A stretch of DNA of 64,000 nucleotides from Corallium rubrum (lineage: Eukaryota; Cnidaria; Anthozoa; Scleralcyonacea; Coralliidae): the NCBI GenBank assembly GCA_964035015.1, contig OZ036001.1:15536111-15600110 (forward strand), given 5' to 3'. This document shows, in pieces, positions 1 to 11,158 of the stretch. Numbering within the stretch: position 1 is the stretch's first letter; each line of letters begins with the position of its first letter. Position numbers and translations under genes: made by a program. The notes beneath the pieces are model-generated. The model ran no database searches. It was given only the letters and a program-made list of their open reading frames with translations, and was not told the origin of the DNA.

Positions 1-132
1 CACAAAAACCTAGTCATAGTCTGGTGTGTAATACCGAAGCTCTTCTAGTCAGAGAAAAATCAAATAGCTTATTATAACTTAACGGAAAAAGTTTTGTGGA
101 AACACCACGTAAAATATTTCTTTGCTAAGCTT

Positions 133-3100
133 GATCAGTTGCTTATCAGTTGCTTTATCAGTTGCTTTATCAGTTGCTTTATCAGTTGCTTTATCAGTTG
201 CTTATTAGTTGCTTTATAAGTTGCTTATCAGTTGCTTATCAGTTGCTTTATCTGTTGCTTATCAGTTGCTTATCAATTGCTTTATCAGTTGCTTATCAGT
301 TGCTTATCAGTTGCTTATCAGTTGCTTTATCAGTTGCTTTATCAGTTGCTTTATCAGTTGCTTATCAGTTGCTTATCAGTTGCTTTATATGTTGCTTTAT
401 CAGTTGCTTTATCAGTTGCTTATCAGTTGCTTTATATGTTGCTTTATCAGTTGCTTTATCAGTTGCTTATCAGTTGCTTATCAGTTGCTTATCAATTGCT
501 TATCAGTTGCTTATCAGTTGCTTATCAATTGCTTTATCAGTTGCTTTATCAGTTGCTTTATCAGTTGCTTTATCAGTTGCTTTATCAGTTGCTTTATCAG
601 TTGCTTTATCAGTTGCTTATCAGTTGCTTATCAGTTGCTTTATATGTTGCTTATCAGTTGCTTTATCAGTTGCTTTATCAGTTGCTTTATAAGTTGCTTA
701 TCAGTTGCTTTATCAGTTGCTTTATCAGTTGCTTAACAGTTGCTTTATCAGTTACTTTATCAGTTGCTTTATCAGTTGCTTTATCAGTTGCTTTATCAGT
801 TACTTTATCAGTTGCTTATCAGTTGTTATCAGTTGCTTATCAGTTGCTTATCAGTTGCTTTATCAGTTGCTTTATAAGTTGCTTTATCAGTCGCTTTATC
901 AGTTGCTTATCAGTTGCTTTATCAGTTGCTTTATCAGTTGCTTTATCAGTTGCTTTATCAGTTGCTTTATCAGTTGCTTTATCAGTTGCTTTATCAGTTG
1001 CTTTATCAGTTGCTTTATCAGTTGCTTTATCAGTTGCTTTATCACTTACTTTATCAGTTGCTTATCAGTTGTTATCAGTTGCTTTATCAGTTGCTTATCA
1101 GTGGCTTATCAGTTGCTTATCAGTTGCTTTATCATTTGCCTATCAGTTGCTTATCAGTTGCTTATCAGTTTGCTTATCGTTGCTTATCAGTTGCTTATCA
1201 GTTGCTTCTCAGTTGCTTGTCAGTTGCTTATCAGTTGCTTTATCAGCTGCTTATCAGTTGCTTTATCAGTTGCTTATCAGTTGCTTTATCAGTTGCTTTT
1301 TCAGTTGCTTATTAGTTGCTTCTCAGGTGCTTATCAGTTGCTTTATCAGTTGCTTTATCAGTTGCTTATCAGTTGCTTTATCAGTTGCTTATCAGTTGCT
1401 TTATCAGTTGCTTATCAGTTGCTTTATCAGTTGCTTATCAGTTGCTTATCAATTGCTTTATCAGTTGCTTATCAGTTGCTTTATCAGTTGCTTTATAAGT
1501 TGCTTTATCAGTTGCTTATCAGTTGCTTATCAGTTGCATATCAGTTGCCTTATCAGTTGCTTATCAGTTGCTTTATAGGTTGCTTATCAGTTGCTTATCA
1601 GTTGCTTTATCAGTTGCTTATCAGTTGCTTTATCAGTTGCTTTATCAGTTGATTTATCAGTTGCTTTATCAGTTGCTTATCAGTAGCTTTATCAGTTGCT
1701 TTATCAGTTGCTTATCAGTTGCTTTATCGGTTGCTTATCAGTTGCTTATCAGTTGCTTTATATGTTGCTTATCAGTTGCTTATCAATTGCTTTATCAGTT
1801 GCTTATCACTTGCTTATCAGTTGCTTATCACTTGCTTATCAGTTGCTTTATCAGTTGCTTTATCAGTTGCTTTATCTGTCGCTTATCAGTTGCTTATCAA
1901 TTGCTTTATCGGTTGCTTATCAATTGCTTATCAGTTGTCTTATCAGTTGCTTATCAGTTGCTTTATAAGTTGCTTATCAGTTGCTTATTAGTTGCTTTAT
2001 CAGTTGCTTATCAGTTGCTTTATCAGTTGCTTTATCAGTTGATTTATCACTTGCTTTATCAGTTGCTTTATCAGTTGCTTATCAGTTGCTTATCAGTTGC
2101 TTTGTCAGTTCCTTATCACTTGCTTATCAGTTACTTTATCTGTTGCTTATCAGTTGCTTATCAATTGCTTTATCAGTTGCTTATCAGTTGCTTATCAATT
2201 GCTTATCAGTTGCCTTATCAGTTGCTTATCAGTTGCTTTATAAGTTGCTTTATCAGTTGCTTATCAGTTGCTTATCAGTTGCTTATCAGTTGCTTTATCA
2301 GTTGCTTATCAGTTGCTTATCAGTTGGTTTATCAGTTGCTTATCAGTTGCTTTATCAGTTGCTTTATCAGTTGCTTTATAAGTTGCTTTATCAGTAGCTT
2401 TATCAGTTGCTTATCAGTTACTTTACCAGTTGCTTTATCAGTTGCTTTATCAGTTGCTTTATCAGTTGCTTTATCAGTTGCTTTATCAGTTGCTTTATCA
2501 GTTGCTTTATCAGTTGCTTTATCAGTTGCTTTATCAGTTACTTTATCAGTTGCTTATCAGTTGTTATCAGTTGCTTTATCAGTTGCTTATCAGTGGCTTA
2601 TCAGTTGCTTATCGGTTGCTTTATCTGTTGCTTATCAGTTGCTTATCAATTGCTTTATCAGTTGCTTATCAGTTGCTTATCAATTGCTTATCAGTTGCTT
2701 TATCAGTTGCTTATCAGTTGCTTTATCAGTTGCTTTATCAGTTGCTTAACAGTTGCTTTATCAGTTACTTTATCAGTTGCGTATCAGTTGCTTATCAGTT
2801 GCTTATCAGTTGCTTTATCATTTGCTTATCAGTTGCTTATCAGTTGCTTATCAGTTGCTTTATCAGTTGCTTTATCACTTACTTTATCAGTTGCTTATCA
2901 GTTGTTATCAGTTGCTTTATCAGTTGCTTATCAGTTGCTTATCAGTTGTTATCAGTTGCTTTATCAGTTGCTTATCAGTTGCTTTATCAGTTGCTTATCA
3001 GTTGATTTATCAGTTGCTTATCAGTTGCTTATCATTTGCTTTATCGGTTGCTTTATCTGTTGCTTATTAGTCGCTTTATCAGTTGCTTTATCAGTTGCTT

Positions 3101-3180
3101 TATCAGTTGCTTTATCATTTGCTTGATTATTTGCTTGATCATTTGCTTGATCATTTGCTTTATCAGTTGCTTATCAGTTG
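133..3180. repeat. 11/12-bp satellite array (ATCAGTTGCTT and ATCAGTTGCTTT)
   Basis: About 260 head-to-tail units alternate irregularly between 11 bp and 12 bp. Point variants (CAATTGC, CACTTGC, ATAAGTTGC, ATCTGTTGC) recur in the same local order, for example near 248, 2136 and 2620, and a GTTATCAG spacer motif recurs near 828, 1070, 2560 and 2900. This indicates higher-order duplication of larger blocks. The long open readings rich in L, Y, Q, S and C on the plus strand follow from the repeat period and are not genes. Confidence 0.95.
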
Positions 3181-3219
3181 TTTAGTTTATAAATGACGTG
3201 AGCCAACAACTTGTTGTCA

Positions 3220-3263
3220 TTGCTCTGATGAAGGCCTGAGTCAACTGGTCGAAAGCTTAGCAA
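3220..3263 (+). ncRNA. Hammerhead-like motif at PLE 3' end
   Basis: CTGATGA (3225-3231) and GAAA (3251-3254) bracket a possible GGCC/GGTC stem. Outside them TTGCT (3220-3224) can pair with AGCAA (3259-3263), the position of hammerhead stem I. PLE terminal repeats are known to carry minimal hammerhead ribozymes. Caveats: an extra A follows CTGATGA before the stem II pairing, and stem III would be minimal, so activity is uncertain. Confidence 0.4.
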
Positions 3264-3364
3264 AGAAATATTTTACGTGGTGTTTCTACCTAACTTATTT
3301 ATATTACATTATCGCCATGAAAACTTTCAAAGATTAATTAACGGAAAAAGTAATTTCCGCACTT

Positions 3365-3748
3365 TTACTTGAAAGATGGCAGTGAAGTTGAATTTCTAAT
3401 ATCTAGTTCAAGAGAGTTCCATGAGCTAACTGTAGAAGGAAAAATTGAACTCTTGAACTTCTCCGTTCTACACGTAAAAGTAATACAATTTTGGCCAGAT
3501 CTTAAAGGGATGTGTGAACGCTCAGCTACCAAATTAAGTAGAAGTTCAACTAGATACATGGGAGCAAGCTTATTAGCTATCTTATAGAAATATGCCAACT
3601 TGTGCATTTTTCTTCTGGTGTTTAAGTCCTGCCAGGCAAGTTTCTCACGTAGTCCACCAGCACTTGTACCCCTTATTGACCCAGTAACAATCCTGGAAGA
3701 CTCGCATTGAACGCTTTCAAGTAACTCAATATTCCTGGCAGTATACAA
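3365..3748 (-). pseudogene. LINE ORF2 C-terminal fragment (CR1/L2-like style)
   Basis: A 127-residue minus-strand reading matches the C-terminal tail of animal non-LTR retrotransposon ORF2. It has an LESVQ...RIVTG segment, a KLAYFYKI helix, and a closing FPSTVSSWNSL...LPSFK block. The RT catalytic domain is absent, so this is a 5'-truncated or fragmentary copy. It begins about 15 bp beyond the right TSD of the satellite-bearing PLE. The clade (CR1, L2 or Rex-like) is inferred only from the style of the tail. Confidence 0.7.
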
Positions 3749-3910
3749 TTATCCCAGATAACGTCTCCGTGCTCCATTGTTGGTCGTATCAAACATTCTA
3801 TATTAATTTCTTCACGTTACAGTTAGTATACATTCTAAAACTCATTAATAATTCATGAGGAAAATTCAAAAGAAATTAATGTTTAATCAATGTCTGTTTA
3901 CCCCGGTACA

Positions 3911-4001
3911 GAACTGATATCAGTGTCTGTAAATGTGATACAGAACTGTTTAATAAAACATCAGTTCTGTATCACATTTACAGACACTGATCATATCAGT
4001 T
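3911..4001. repeat. Long near-perfect inverted repeat
   Basis: A 38-nt left arm (3911-3948) pairs with 3962-4001 across a 13-nt loop; the core is CAGTGTCTGTAAATGTGATA and its complement. This is probably a tiny palindromic MITE or the remains of one. Confidence 0.8.
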
Positions 4002-4326
4002 CTGTAGCAAGTGTACAGACACCTTGCATTCAACTATCTTGAGTGAGGTACGCTGGTAGCGTCCTCATACAAGATGAAGATGCAAACATTTGTTACTCAA
4101 CAACATTTGTTGAATAACAAATGACGATCAGTATGGCCATTTATGCCACGTCACGTAGAATAGAAAATGTGGGACTAATATTAAATTAAAGCGCATGCTC
4201 GTATCACTAATTTAATATTCGTAGCCTATTAAACCTACCTGGAAGGTTTATCAGCTGTTAACATGATTTATTTTTGTTTAGTTACCTTAATAGGCGTTTT
4301 AGAAGTCATTTACAGAATTCGTGTCC

Positions 4327-4390
4327 GTTCTGTATCGGGATACAGGCACTCGGCTTCGCCTCGTGTCTGTATACCCCGATACAGAACGGT
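4327..4390. repeat. Second hairpin of the same TACAGAAC family
   Basis: CCGTTCTGTATCGGG at 4327 pairs with CCCGATACAGAACGG ending near 4390, around a GC-rich centre. The arms share the TGTAT/ATACAGAAC vocabulary with the 3911-4001 hairpin, which suggests one family. Confidence 0.7.
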
Positions 4391-5049
4391 CACTCATTCT
4401 GTAAATAGTACTTACAAGACTGTAATTACCTGATTTGAATAATACCAGTAAACAGTTGTACCATAAATTACCCAATTCTTATTTTTCACATCCCTCGGTT
4501 TCCTTTGTTCTTTTAGGGGAATATATTCAATAGCCCCTGGCAAAACAATAGATTAATATTCCCCTCTAATATTCCCCTCTACCATTTTCCGCTATAATAT
4601 TCTCCTCTAATCTTCCCTTCTAATATCCCCCGCACCACTCCTTATCTTATGAAATCATGTCAACCTCGCCATGTGAAAAATAAGTACGTTATTTTGAGGC
4701 CCCTCGGGGATATGTGTTTATTCACCTCAGGCTATCCCCTCGTGGCCTGAAAATAACCTATACTTAACCACAATTTTTGTAAAATGTTAGCGGCAAAATG
4801 TCATTTTGAATACTGTCGACTAGTAATAGTTCAGAACTTAAAACACCCCGTCGATTGTTAATTTTTTAAAAAAATAGGATTCGAGGCTGGAGCAGAGATA
4901 AGGACTCTTTTGATTTATTTTTTTTTTTGCGTAAAGCATAACTAAAGTTGAAGATACACTAGAATGTTCAGCGACACAGCCAGGGCCTTCGAGAGCAAAA
5001 GCTGGGCCCCTGGACTGACATGTGTATGGGGCTCCCTCCCCTAAATTTA

Positions 5050-5335
5050 CGTGAAATGTATGAATTACGCTACATTCTAAGACGTTACGCTGCATTCTAA
5101 TTAAGACGTCATGCTCTATATAAGACGTTACGCTACATTATAAAACGCTACGCCACATTCTAAGACGTCGTGCTCTATATAAGACGTTATGCTACATTAT
5201 ACGACGTTACGTTACATTGTAAGACGTTACGTTACATTCTAACACGTTACGCTACATTATAAGACGGTACGTTATGAGACATTCCGTTGTAAGACGTTAC
5301 GTTACATTGTATTGATTGTAAGACGTTATTTCACA
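5050..5335. repeat. Minisatellite, unit about 21 bp (AAGACGTTACGCTACATTATA)
   Basis: About a dozen diverged copies of AAGACGTTAYGYTACATT(A/G)TA run in tandem, some as AAGACGTCATGCTCTATAT. No reading frame is kept. Confidence 0.85.
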
Positions 5336-5622
5336 TTCTGTGGCTGTGTGCTATGGAAATTTTTTTTGCCGGTATGCCGTTGGGATACTGAAGTTAAAAC
5401 TTCTATTATCCAAAACTAAAATCTAGTATCCCATGGATATCGGTATACAGCAAATTTCAAGCCCTGGGTACACAATGGTTTTAACATTTCTTTGGTCTGC
5501 ATTACACCAGTCACTAGTGATTGACGTGGCGACGCGGCCAGGCTTGGCCGGGCCCCTTGCAAGGTCCCTGGCCCTGGGTATTTTGCCCCCTTTGTCCCCC
5601 CCCCCCCCCCCCTCTCGCGACA

Positions 5623-5921
5623 CAGAGACAAATTAAGGAACACAACCGAACCTCGCTGGCATCATTTATCATTATTACGACCACGTGTCTTTTGTCTCTC
5701 TTAGATTTGTCGTTGTCGCCATCGTTCTTTTGATCCTCCTCTTCGTATTCAGTTTTGTCTAATTTTCTTACTTCGCCTTTGGTTTCGTAGAATTTCCTTT
5801 CGTTTTCGTCATCATTTTCATAATTCGGGTTGTTTTTTAACTCATTTGGTTCGTCGTCGTTGCCATCTTTCTCTCCTGCAAATCCTATGGATAACGGAAA
5901 TGTTTCAATTGGGGGGCCCAA
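5623..5921 (-). CDS. Acidic low-complexity open reading, doubtful
   Basis: A minus-strand reading begins at 5921 and is very rich in D, E, N and K (blocks such as KDGNDDEPNEL and EEEDQKNDGDNDKSK). It ends near a run of 17 C (plus strand 5596-5612). A possible splice acceptor, TTTGCAG, lies at about 5875-5881 on the minus strand, so it could be one exon of an unseen gene. No domain is recognisable and chance is a fair alternative. Confidence 0.15.
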
Positions 5922-6924
5922 GTGTTGTCGGATTCTGTGGCGCTGACACGCACAGGAACGCGTAAACCAGCAGTAGCGAGAGCATATAAATAAGTACTTA
6001 ATGATACAGTCACTCTGAGTCTTACCTGAAAATTATGAAATTGTGCACAATGAAGTCTCTTTTTAAGCTATTGTGTGATATTCAGTATCTATACAAGACG
6101 CCTGCTTAGGCGTTCAGTCGGGCTACTGATTTCTGAAAGCTTGGCGTAGCGCCGTAGCCTGTGCGTACACTAGCAAGACTATATGGCAATGGAAATAATT
6201 GCATAGATTTTGACAAATATAATCAACTGCAGCAGTGCAGGAAGCGCCGAAGGTTTTTCTGAAAATTAAACAACGGATCTAATATATTAGTAGACAAAAC
6301 CTATGGATCGTTTTCACTCACGTGATCGCTGGCCCCGTTGGGGTGGTGAAACAATACGAAATATTTAAATAAGAATAGAGCCTGTGCATCAACATGGCCG
6401 CCGTGACGTCAGATGAAAACCAAGAATATTGTCGGATTCGGCAGGTTCACGCGATAATTTTGATATAGAACTTATTTAAATTCGGACAAACAGAAAATAT
6501 GTAAACATGTTTTGAAACACACGTTTCCAAATGTAATACGGCACGCGACACCTACGCGATATCTGGACATGAACTGAACCGTTCAGCATATTGACGTCTT
6601 ACCGGTATTTGCTCTTTTCGGTGCTTAATATTATACTTGCATTTTGTAGACGTTGGACTCATAAAGCAGCGAGGCCAGGGCCAACCTGTTTAGTCCTCAA
6701 GTCAAACTACATAGGTACTGATGTCAACACGGCGCGCATTTTTTCGCGTCTGCGATAAATTCGTCTATTCTGTCTTCATGGACAAACCTTGTCAGCAACA
6801 TTACTGATAAACTACTCATGAATTCACCAATACCATCGGAAAACACCTCAACCCAACTCGATCAAAGGGAAAAGAACTCGAAAAAATAAAACACGCAACT
6901 GTCGCAACATACCTTACAGTTTCG
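5922..6924. other. Unassigned non-coding DNA with half of a transposon-like end
   Basis: No gene is visible. At 6308-6420 there is a segment with CACTCACGTGATC followed by CATGGCCGCCGTGACGTCA. This resembles one end of a dispersed cnidarian-style DNA transposon, but the partner end is not seen. Confidence 0.35.
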
Positions 6925-7050
6925 CAAGGCCTGACGGGATGATGCAATAATGCAATTTTGTGGAACCTCCCCCCCTCTTCCCCCCCCCCCCCCCCCGAAA
7001 AAGAAGAAAAAGTAAAAAAAAGCCGAAACCTAGACTGCGCCTACCAACTG
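6925..7050. repeat. Dispersed repeat C, copy 1
   Basis: It shares CGCAAGGCCTGACGGGATGA and, after a C-rich interruption, AGCCGAAACCTAGACT with copies at 14030-14165 and 15208-15315. The C tract near 6972-6996 is specific to this copy. Confidence 0.6.
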
Positions 7051-7590
7051 GAAACATTTTTGTTACGAAATTAAAACGGGTTAATTAAATTTTTAAAGTG
7101 TCAAATACTCGTAAAAAAGAGTAGTGAAATTATAATTTCAGTCGAATATAAATAGGGAATGATAGCGTTGATCGAGTTATATATTTTCTTACATGACATC
7201 CGATCTTCGAACATTGTTTGAATCAATATTTTTGTCATATCCAAACGATCATTTTGTTTTAAATTCATATTCATGGTCCACAGACTGTTTGTACGTTTAT
7301 AAGTGAAATTATAAACTCAACTAATGCATAATGTTACGAAATTCGTTAATTTTAAAATTAAAAAGAAATGACTGGGTGGAACCTCGGACAAACGCAACTC
7401 AACGACATCTCCACAGCCCCTCCTTTTCTCTCCCGCGCTCCGTCGTCAGGAGGGACTGGGCACAGTCTACTAATAAATGGCTGGTAGCCTATGGTACTAA
7501 ACGCGAATGGCAATGCGTTTCAAAGACTGAATAGAATGAAGTTGAACTTCACGCAATTAAGATTCATGACTTCAAGCAGAGGGAGCCCAA
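7051..7590. other. No recognised feature
   Basis: AT-rich sequence, with a short open reading at 7331-7534 that I do not regard as coding. Confidence 0.5.
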
Positions 7591-8115
7591 CTCTGACGCC
7601 TGTGGTGTATTTCTCTGATTGACCATAGACTAGGGACCAACCCTTTCAATTTTGACCGCGAGATTCTCCGTGTATAAGAAATGCTTGATTGTGCTCCAGA
7701 GAATGCGCTCACTATCTTTATTTTATGCAAATATGTTTGCATAATTTTGGTACGAGTGCAATACACGACTTTCGAATCTCAACTGCGCATCACCATGACG
7801 CGTTCTGAGTCGGGCAAAAACTCATATTTCAGTTCATAACATCTAGCTGAGGTCACCGTATAATTGAGTTCGGAAATTTAAATGCAATGCAAATGAATAG
7901 AATCAGTCTTTGCCTGATGTTATGAACTGAAATGAGTTTTATCCCGATTCAGAACTGAGATTCGAAAGTCGTGTATCAAGCATTTTCTTCATACATGCAT
8001 GCATGTGTTCGTCTCGTGAGCTAGCTGGTTAGCGGGGTGCTCGTTCTCTTTTCAAACATCTCTGATAACCTGCTGGCGGAGGTATATGCAGTCCCTGACT
8101 GCTCTCTACTATTGT
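7591..8115 (+). repeat. Repeat E, copy 1 (interrupted by a MITE)
   Basis: It shares the order GATTCTCCGTGTA, TTATTTTATGCAAATAT, TTTTGGTACGAGTGCAAT, CAAGCATTTT, TCGTGAGCTAGC and CCCGCTGGCGGAGGTATA (variants) with copies at 44862-45235, 50636-51005 and the split copy at 59785/63839. The 7763-7974 element sits between GTGCAAT and CAAGC. Confidence 0.75.
7763..7974. mobile_element. MITE with 19-bp terminal inverted repeats
   Basis: The ends are ACACGACTTTCGAATCTCA and its complement TGAGATTCGAAAGTCGTGT. The uninterrupted E copy at 45080 reads GAGTGCAATCAAGC, which defines the empty site. At most 2 bp (AT) are duplicated. Confidence 0.85.
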
Positions 8116-9072
8116 GTAAAGTTTACATTTCTGTGTCAACAGATGGTATTTTCTTGATTAAGTATCCACCAAAACTGAAATTAGATTCCATTAATAAAAA
8201 GTCTAGCATATGAATATAGACCTCAGTTATTTTGGAACATCGAATTCGCGCCTACGGTCGAGGTTAAAAGGGATCTGGGACTCAAAAGGACCCATCCAGT
8301 CCTTTCGTAGCCTCCGGCTTCACAGACGTTCTTAGGGTCCTAAGTCATTTCGCGGCTTTTCCAAAATATGTCGTTATAATTACGTTTTTGTTTTTTTTCA
8401 AAATTTGTCGCCAAGTTTCAGTGAGTCTCAATATTTAGCAATTTCGTCAATACTCTATAGCCACAACATAAACCCTAACGCTAATCGCAAATCTGGTTTA
8501 CCCCCTAACTTTTTGAAAAACGTATTTGGCGACATATTTTGAAAAGCCGCGAAAGGACTGGACGGGTCCCTTTGAGTCATCCCTCTTTAGCCGAGACCGC
8601 GCCTAGGTCAAGTATTTCGCAGAGGTCACAAATATTTCGCTTGACACTGACCTGAATCATAATTAAATATCTATTGAGTATTGCTTCACGACCTCGTAGG
8701 TCCCGTTCATATGAGGCGAGTTATCTCGTGCAGTCCGGGTGTAGGGTAATCCCTATCCCCCGAGATATCTCGGTGTTAGTTTATTTCTACGTTAAAAAAG
8801 TAAACCGTTCACATAAGACCGAAATAACCCGGGGGCCTAGGGATAACTCGATCTGAGCGATAGGGTAACCCTAGGGCCAGAGTTAACTCTATCTCCATTT
8901 GAACGCTTTCACCCAGTTATCTCGGGGGTAAGGATAAACTTTTGTATAATTACGCATGCGTAATTATTGTAATTATTACGCATTCTTGTTCACGTGCCAT
9001 TTGCGTGTGTTTAATTGTTGACGTTATTAGTTGCATTTTATCCTGTGAAACAAGGTCAACTTTGACCTCAGC
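8116..9072 (+). repeat. Repeat block A, copy 1
   Basis: Similar along its length to 46040-46960 (shared AAAAGTCTAGCATATGAATA, GATCTGAGCGATAGG-type and GTCAACTTTGACC segments). It follows repeat E directly, and block B (18113) would follow it if the intervening 9 kb were removed. Non-coding. Confidence 0.75.
8270..8583. mobile_element. MITE inside block A
   Basis: The left end has GACTCAAAAGGACCC and TCCAGTCCTTTCG; the right end is CGAAAGGACTGGACGGGTCC then CTTTGAGTCATCCC. Both copies of block A carry it (second copy 46147-46448), so it predates their duplication. Confidence 0.75.
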
Positions 9073-9130
9073 GGTTGATAGGCCATATAGCAAGTCACCG
9101 GTGACGTTCAAGAATAATTATAATAATTAG
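9073..9130 (+). repeat. Left arm of a 9-kb-spaced inverted repeat
   Basis: GGTTGATAGGCCATAT...AGTCACCGGTGACGT is the inverse of 18060-18112, which ends CATATTGCAAC-type/CCCATCAACC. These look like the two ends of one element that now sit 9 kb apart. Confidence 0.65.
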
Positions 9131-9199
9131 AAGGTATACATGTAGCATACGTTATATAATCGTAGAATTATAATAGCGAAGAGCAACTAGGATTGGGTA

Positions 9200-9890
9200 T
9201 CGAGTAACATGTATTTGTGGCATTGTGTCTTTGGGTCTTCGGGTCCTTGGGTCTGTGTATTTGGGTCTTTAGGTTTCTGGGTTTTTGGCCCTGATCTCTT
9301 TGTCTTTGGGTCCCCGGGTCTCCGGGTCTTTGAGTCTCTTGGGTCTCTGCCGGATCTCTGGGTCTCTGGTCTCTGGGTCTCCGTGGTCTTTGGGTCACTG
9401 GGTCTCTGGGTCTTTGGGTCTTTGGGTCTCTTGGTCTTTGGGTCTCTTGGTCTTTGGGTCTCTTGGTCTTTGAGTCTCTGGGTCTTTGGGTCTTTAGGTC
9501 TTTAGGTCTTTAGGTCTTTGGGTCTCGACTGCGTCTTTGGGTCCCTTGGTCTTTGGGTCTCTTGGTCTTTGGGTCTCTTGGTCTTTGGGTCTCTTGGTCT
9601 TTGAGTCTCTGGGTCTTTGGGTCTTTAGGTCTTTGGGTCTTTAGGTCTTTGGGTCTTTAGGTCTTTGGGTCTTTAGGTCTTTGGGTCTTTAGGTCTTTGG
9701 GTCTCTTGGTCTTTAGGTCTTTGGGTCTCAACTGTGTCTTTGGGTCTCTTGGTCTCTGGCCAGGTCTTTGGGTATTTGGGTCTTTGAATCTTTGGGTCTC
9801 TGGGTCCATGGGTCTTTGAATCTTTGGATATCTGGGTTTCTGGGTCTCTGGGTCTCTGGGTCTTTGAATCTTTGGGTCTCTGAGTCGCAG
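9200..9890. repeat. Minisatellite of GGTCTTTG/GGTCTCTT octamers
   Basis: About 85 imperfect 8-bp units; local higher-order runs alternate GGTCTTTG with GGTCTTTA, or GGTCTTTG with GGTCTCTT. Repetitive open readings on both strands are by-products. Confidence 0.9.
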
Positions 9891-10459
9891 CTGGATTAAA
9901 ATTAAATGTCGTCGTACAAAACATGGACTGGACTCATGGACTGGAATAGAATATATGGACTAAAATAAGGACATTGTATTGTATATTAGCAGACCAGAAA
10001 TAAGGCACGCACGCTGCAATCAGTATGGCATAGCCTAAGTTCAATGTTAGTTTTTGGCCGAATCATCTAGCTCTTTATCTTTTATATTATTTTTGTTCCA
10101 ATAGACTTAACAGGCCATGCGAAGACTGCGTGGTAAAATCTCGTATTTTCGACAAAACAAAATCATAATTTTGAAAGTACATTCGACCAAGACGATCTAT
10201 TTTGCCCAAGTCGAACACGTGCATCCACCATACATAATTCATAACACGTTTATTAAACATAACATTCCAGTAGTGATCTAATGACAGTGTAGAATTTAAA
10301 AATACCTTAATACAACAACCACATGCGTTTCATTTTGAATTTCAGTAATATCTGGCATTTCCCAATTCCAGAAGAAAAATAGCAAACCCGAGGTTCTCTT
10401 AGGCACTCAAGTGTAATAACTTTTCTTGTTGCAAGAATAATCAGTTGATGGATACCTGC
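9891..10459. other. No recognised feature
   Basis: Nothing supportable seen on either strand. Confidence 0.5.
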
Positions 10460-10639
10460 AGACCTTATTCAAAAATGGCCGCCGAATTTTAATTCCGAAT
10501 TTTAAAAAATTCTTTTATATGCATATAAATTATCCCTTATGAACTCGTTTTCATGTGTGAAATTAAAACAAGGTCATAAGGGATAATTTATATGCACATA
10601 AAATAATTCTAATTCGGCGGCCATTTTTGAATAAGGTCT
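10460..10639. mobile_element. 180-bp palindromic MITE
   Basis: The end AGACCTTATTCAAAAATGGC (then CGCCGAATT) is matched by its inverse at the right end. An inner repeat, CATAAGGGATAATTTATATG, also has its inverse in the left half. The target duplication is unresolved. Confidence 0.85.
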
Positions 10640-11158
10640 ATAGAAGTATATTATATACACCATTTTCACAATGGCGATTATACTGATTTGAATACACATT
10701 TATGCATGTGAAGCCTCATTCTTACAGTACGTTTTCTTTTTCTATGTTTACAAAAACAGCATGCAGGCTGAAATTAATATTTAAGGGGGTGATTACATGG
10801 ACCGGGCTGGCCCGGTTAACCGGGATGAGTTTATAAGTATTTTAAAAGCATTTGCAATTTTTAGATGTATTAAAAACAACTCAAATCACTGGCTGCTTGT
10901 CAGTTGTCAGATATATAGTCATATTTTAATTAATTGGGCCATTTCGACAAAAGCAATGTTTATTCATCCCGAAATTCTCAAATGTTGTAACTATTTTCAG
11001 CCTTTGTAAAAATCAGACCAAAAATAACTTCTTTTCCTATATTTTAGTTCAAATTATAAACAATTGTTATATAGCTAGAGTTTCACTGGATGCAACGATG
11101 ACTGTCATTGGTTGGTTTGTGGTCACATGACCTTAGTTAAATTTCAATGTCTACCGAG
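10640..11158. other. No recognised gene
   Basis: A short open reading at 10797-11009 starts in GGGCTGGCCCGGTTAACCGG, a palindromic repeat-like motif, and looks non-coding. Confidence 0.4.

Larger units (their letters stand above)
92..3337 (+). mobile_element. Penelope-like (PLE) non-autonomous element filled with satellite DNA
   Basis: A 13-bp direct repeat, TTAACGGAAAAAG, flanks the block at 79-91 and 3338-3350, so the whole segment looks like one insertion. The left end (about 92-131) is an inverted copy of the sequence at 3256-3296, and the right end (3181-3337) matches the 3' end of the PLE fossil at 12.5-12.66 kb almost base for base. Between them lies only an 11/12-bp satellite; no RT or endonuclease reading is present. 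Inverted copies of the 3' end at the 5' side and TSDs of variable length are known for Penelope-like elements. I infer a PLE end mobilised in trans with the array as cargo. Alternatively the array expanded after insertion; the TSD does not separate these. Confidence 0.75.
3749..5045. other. Non-coding stretch with two related hairpins
   Basis: No convincing gene. It holds the hairpins at 3911 and 4327, a patch of imperfect TAATATTCCCCTC tandem repeats at about 4540-4640, and otherwise unassigned AT-rich DNA. Confidence 0.6.

Noticed and set aside
150-3126. Several long overlapping open readings rich in L, S, Y, Q and C over the first 3 kb
   Set aside because: They follow the 11/12-bp repeat in all three plus-strand frames with no bias to one frame; no promoter, splice or domain evidence.
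133-3180. A CRISPR array
   Set aside because: Units are contiguous with no spacers, and the context is a eukaryotic retroelement.
9200-9890. Interstitial telomere array
   Set aside because: The unit is GGTCTTTG, not TTAGGG.
9168-9924. FGSLGLWV and TQRPKDPE repeat proteins on opposite strands
   Set aside because: By-products of the GGTCTTTG octamer array.
10797-11009. A 70-residue reading beginning MDRAGPVNRD
   Set aside because: Starts inside a palindromic GGGCTGGCCCGGTTAACCGG motif and continues into AT-rich DNA without protein character.
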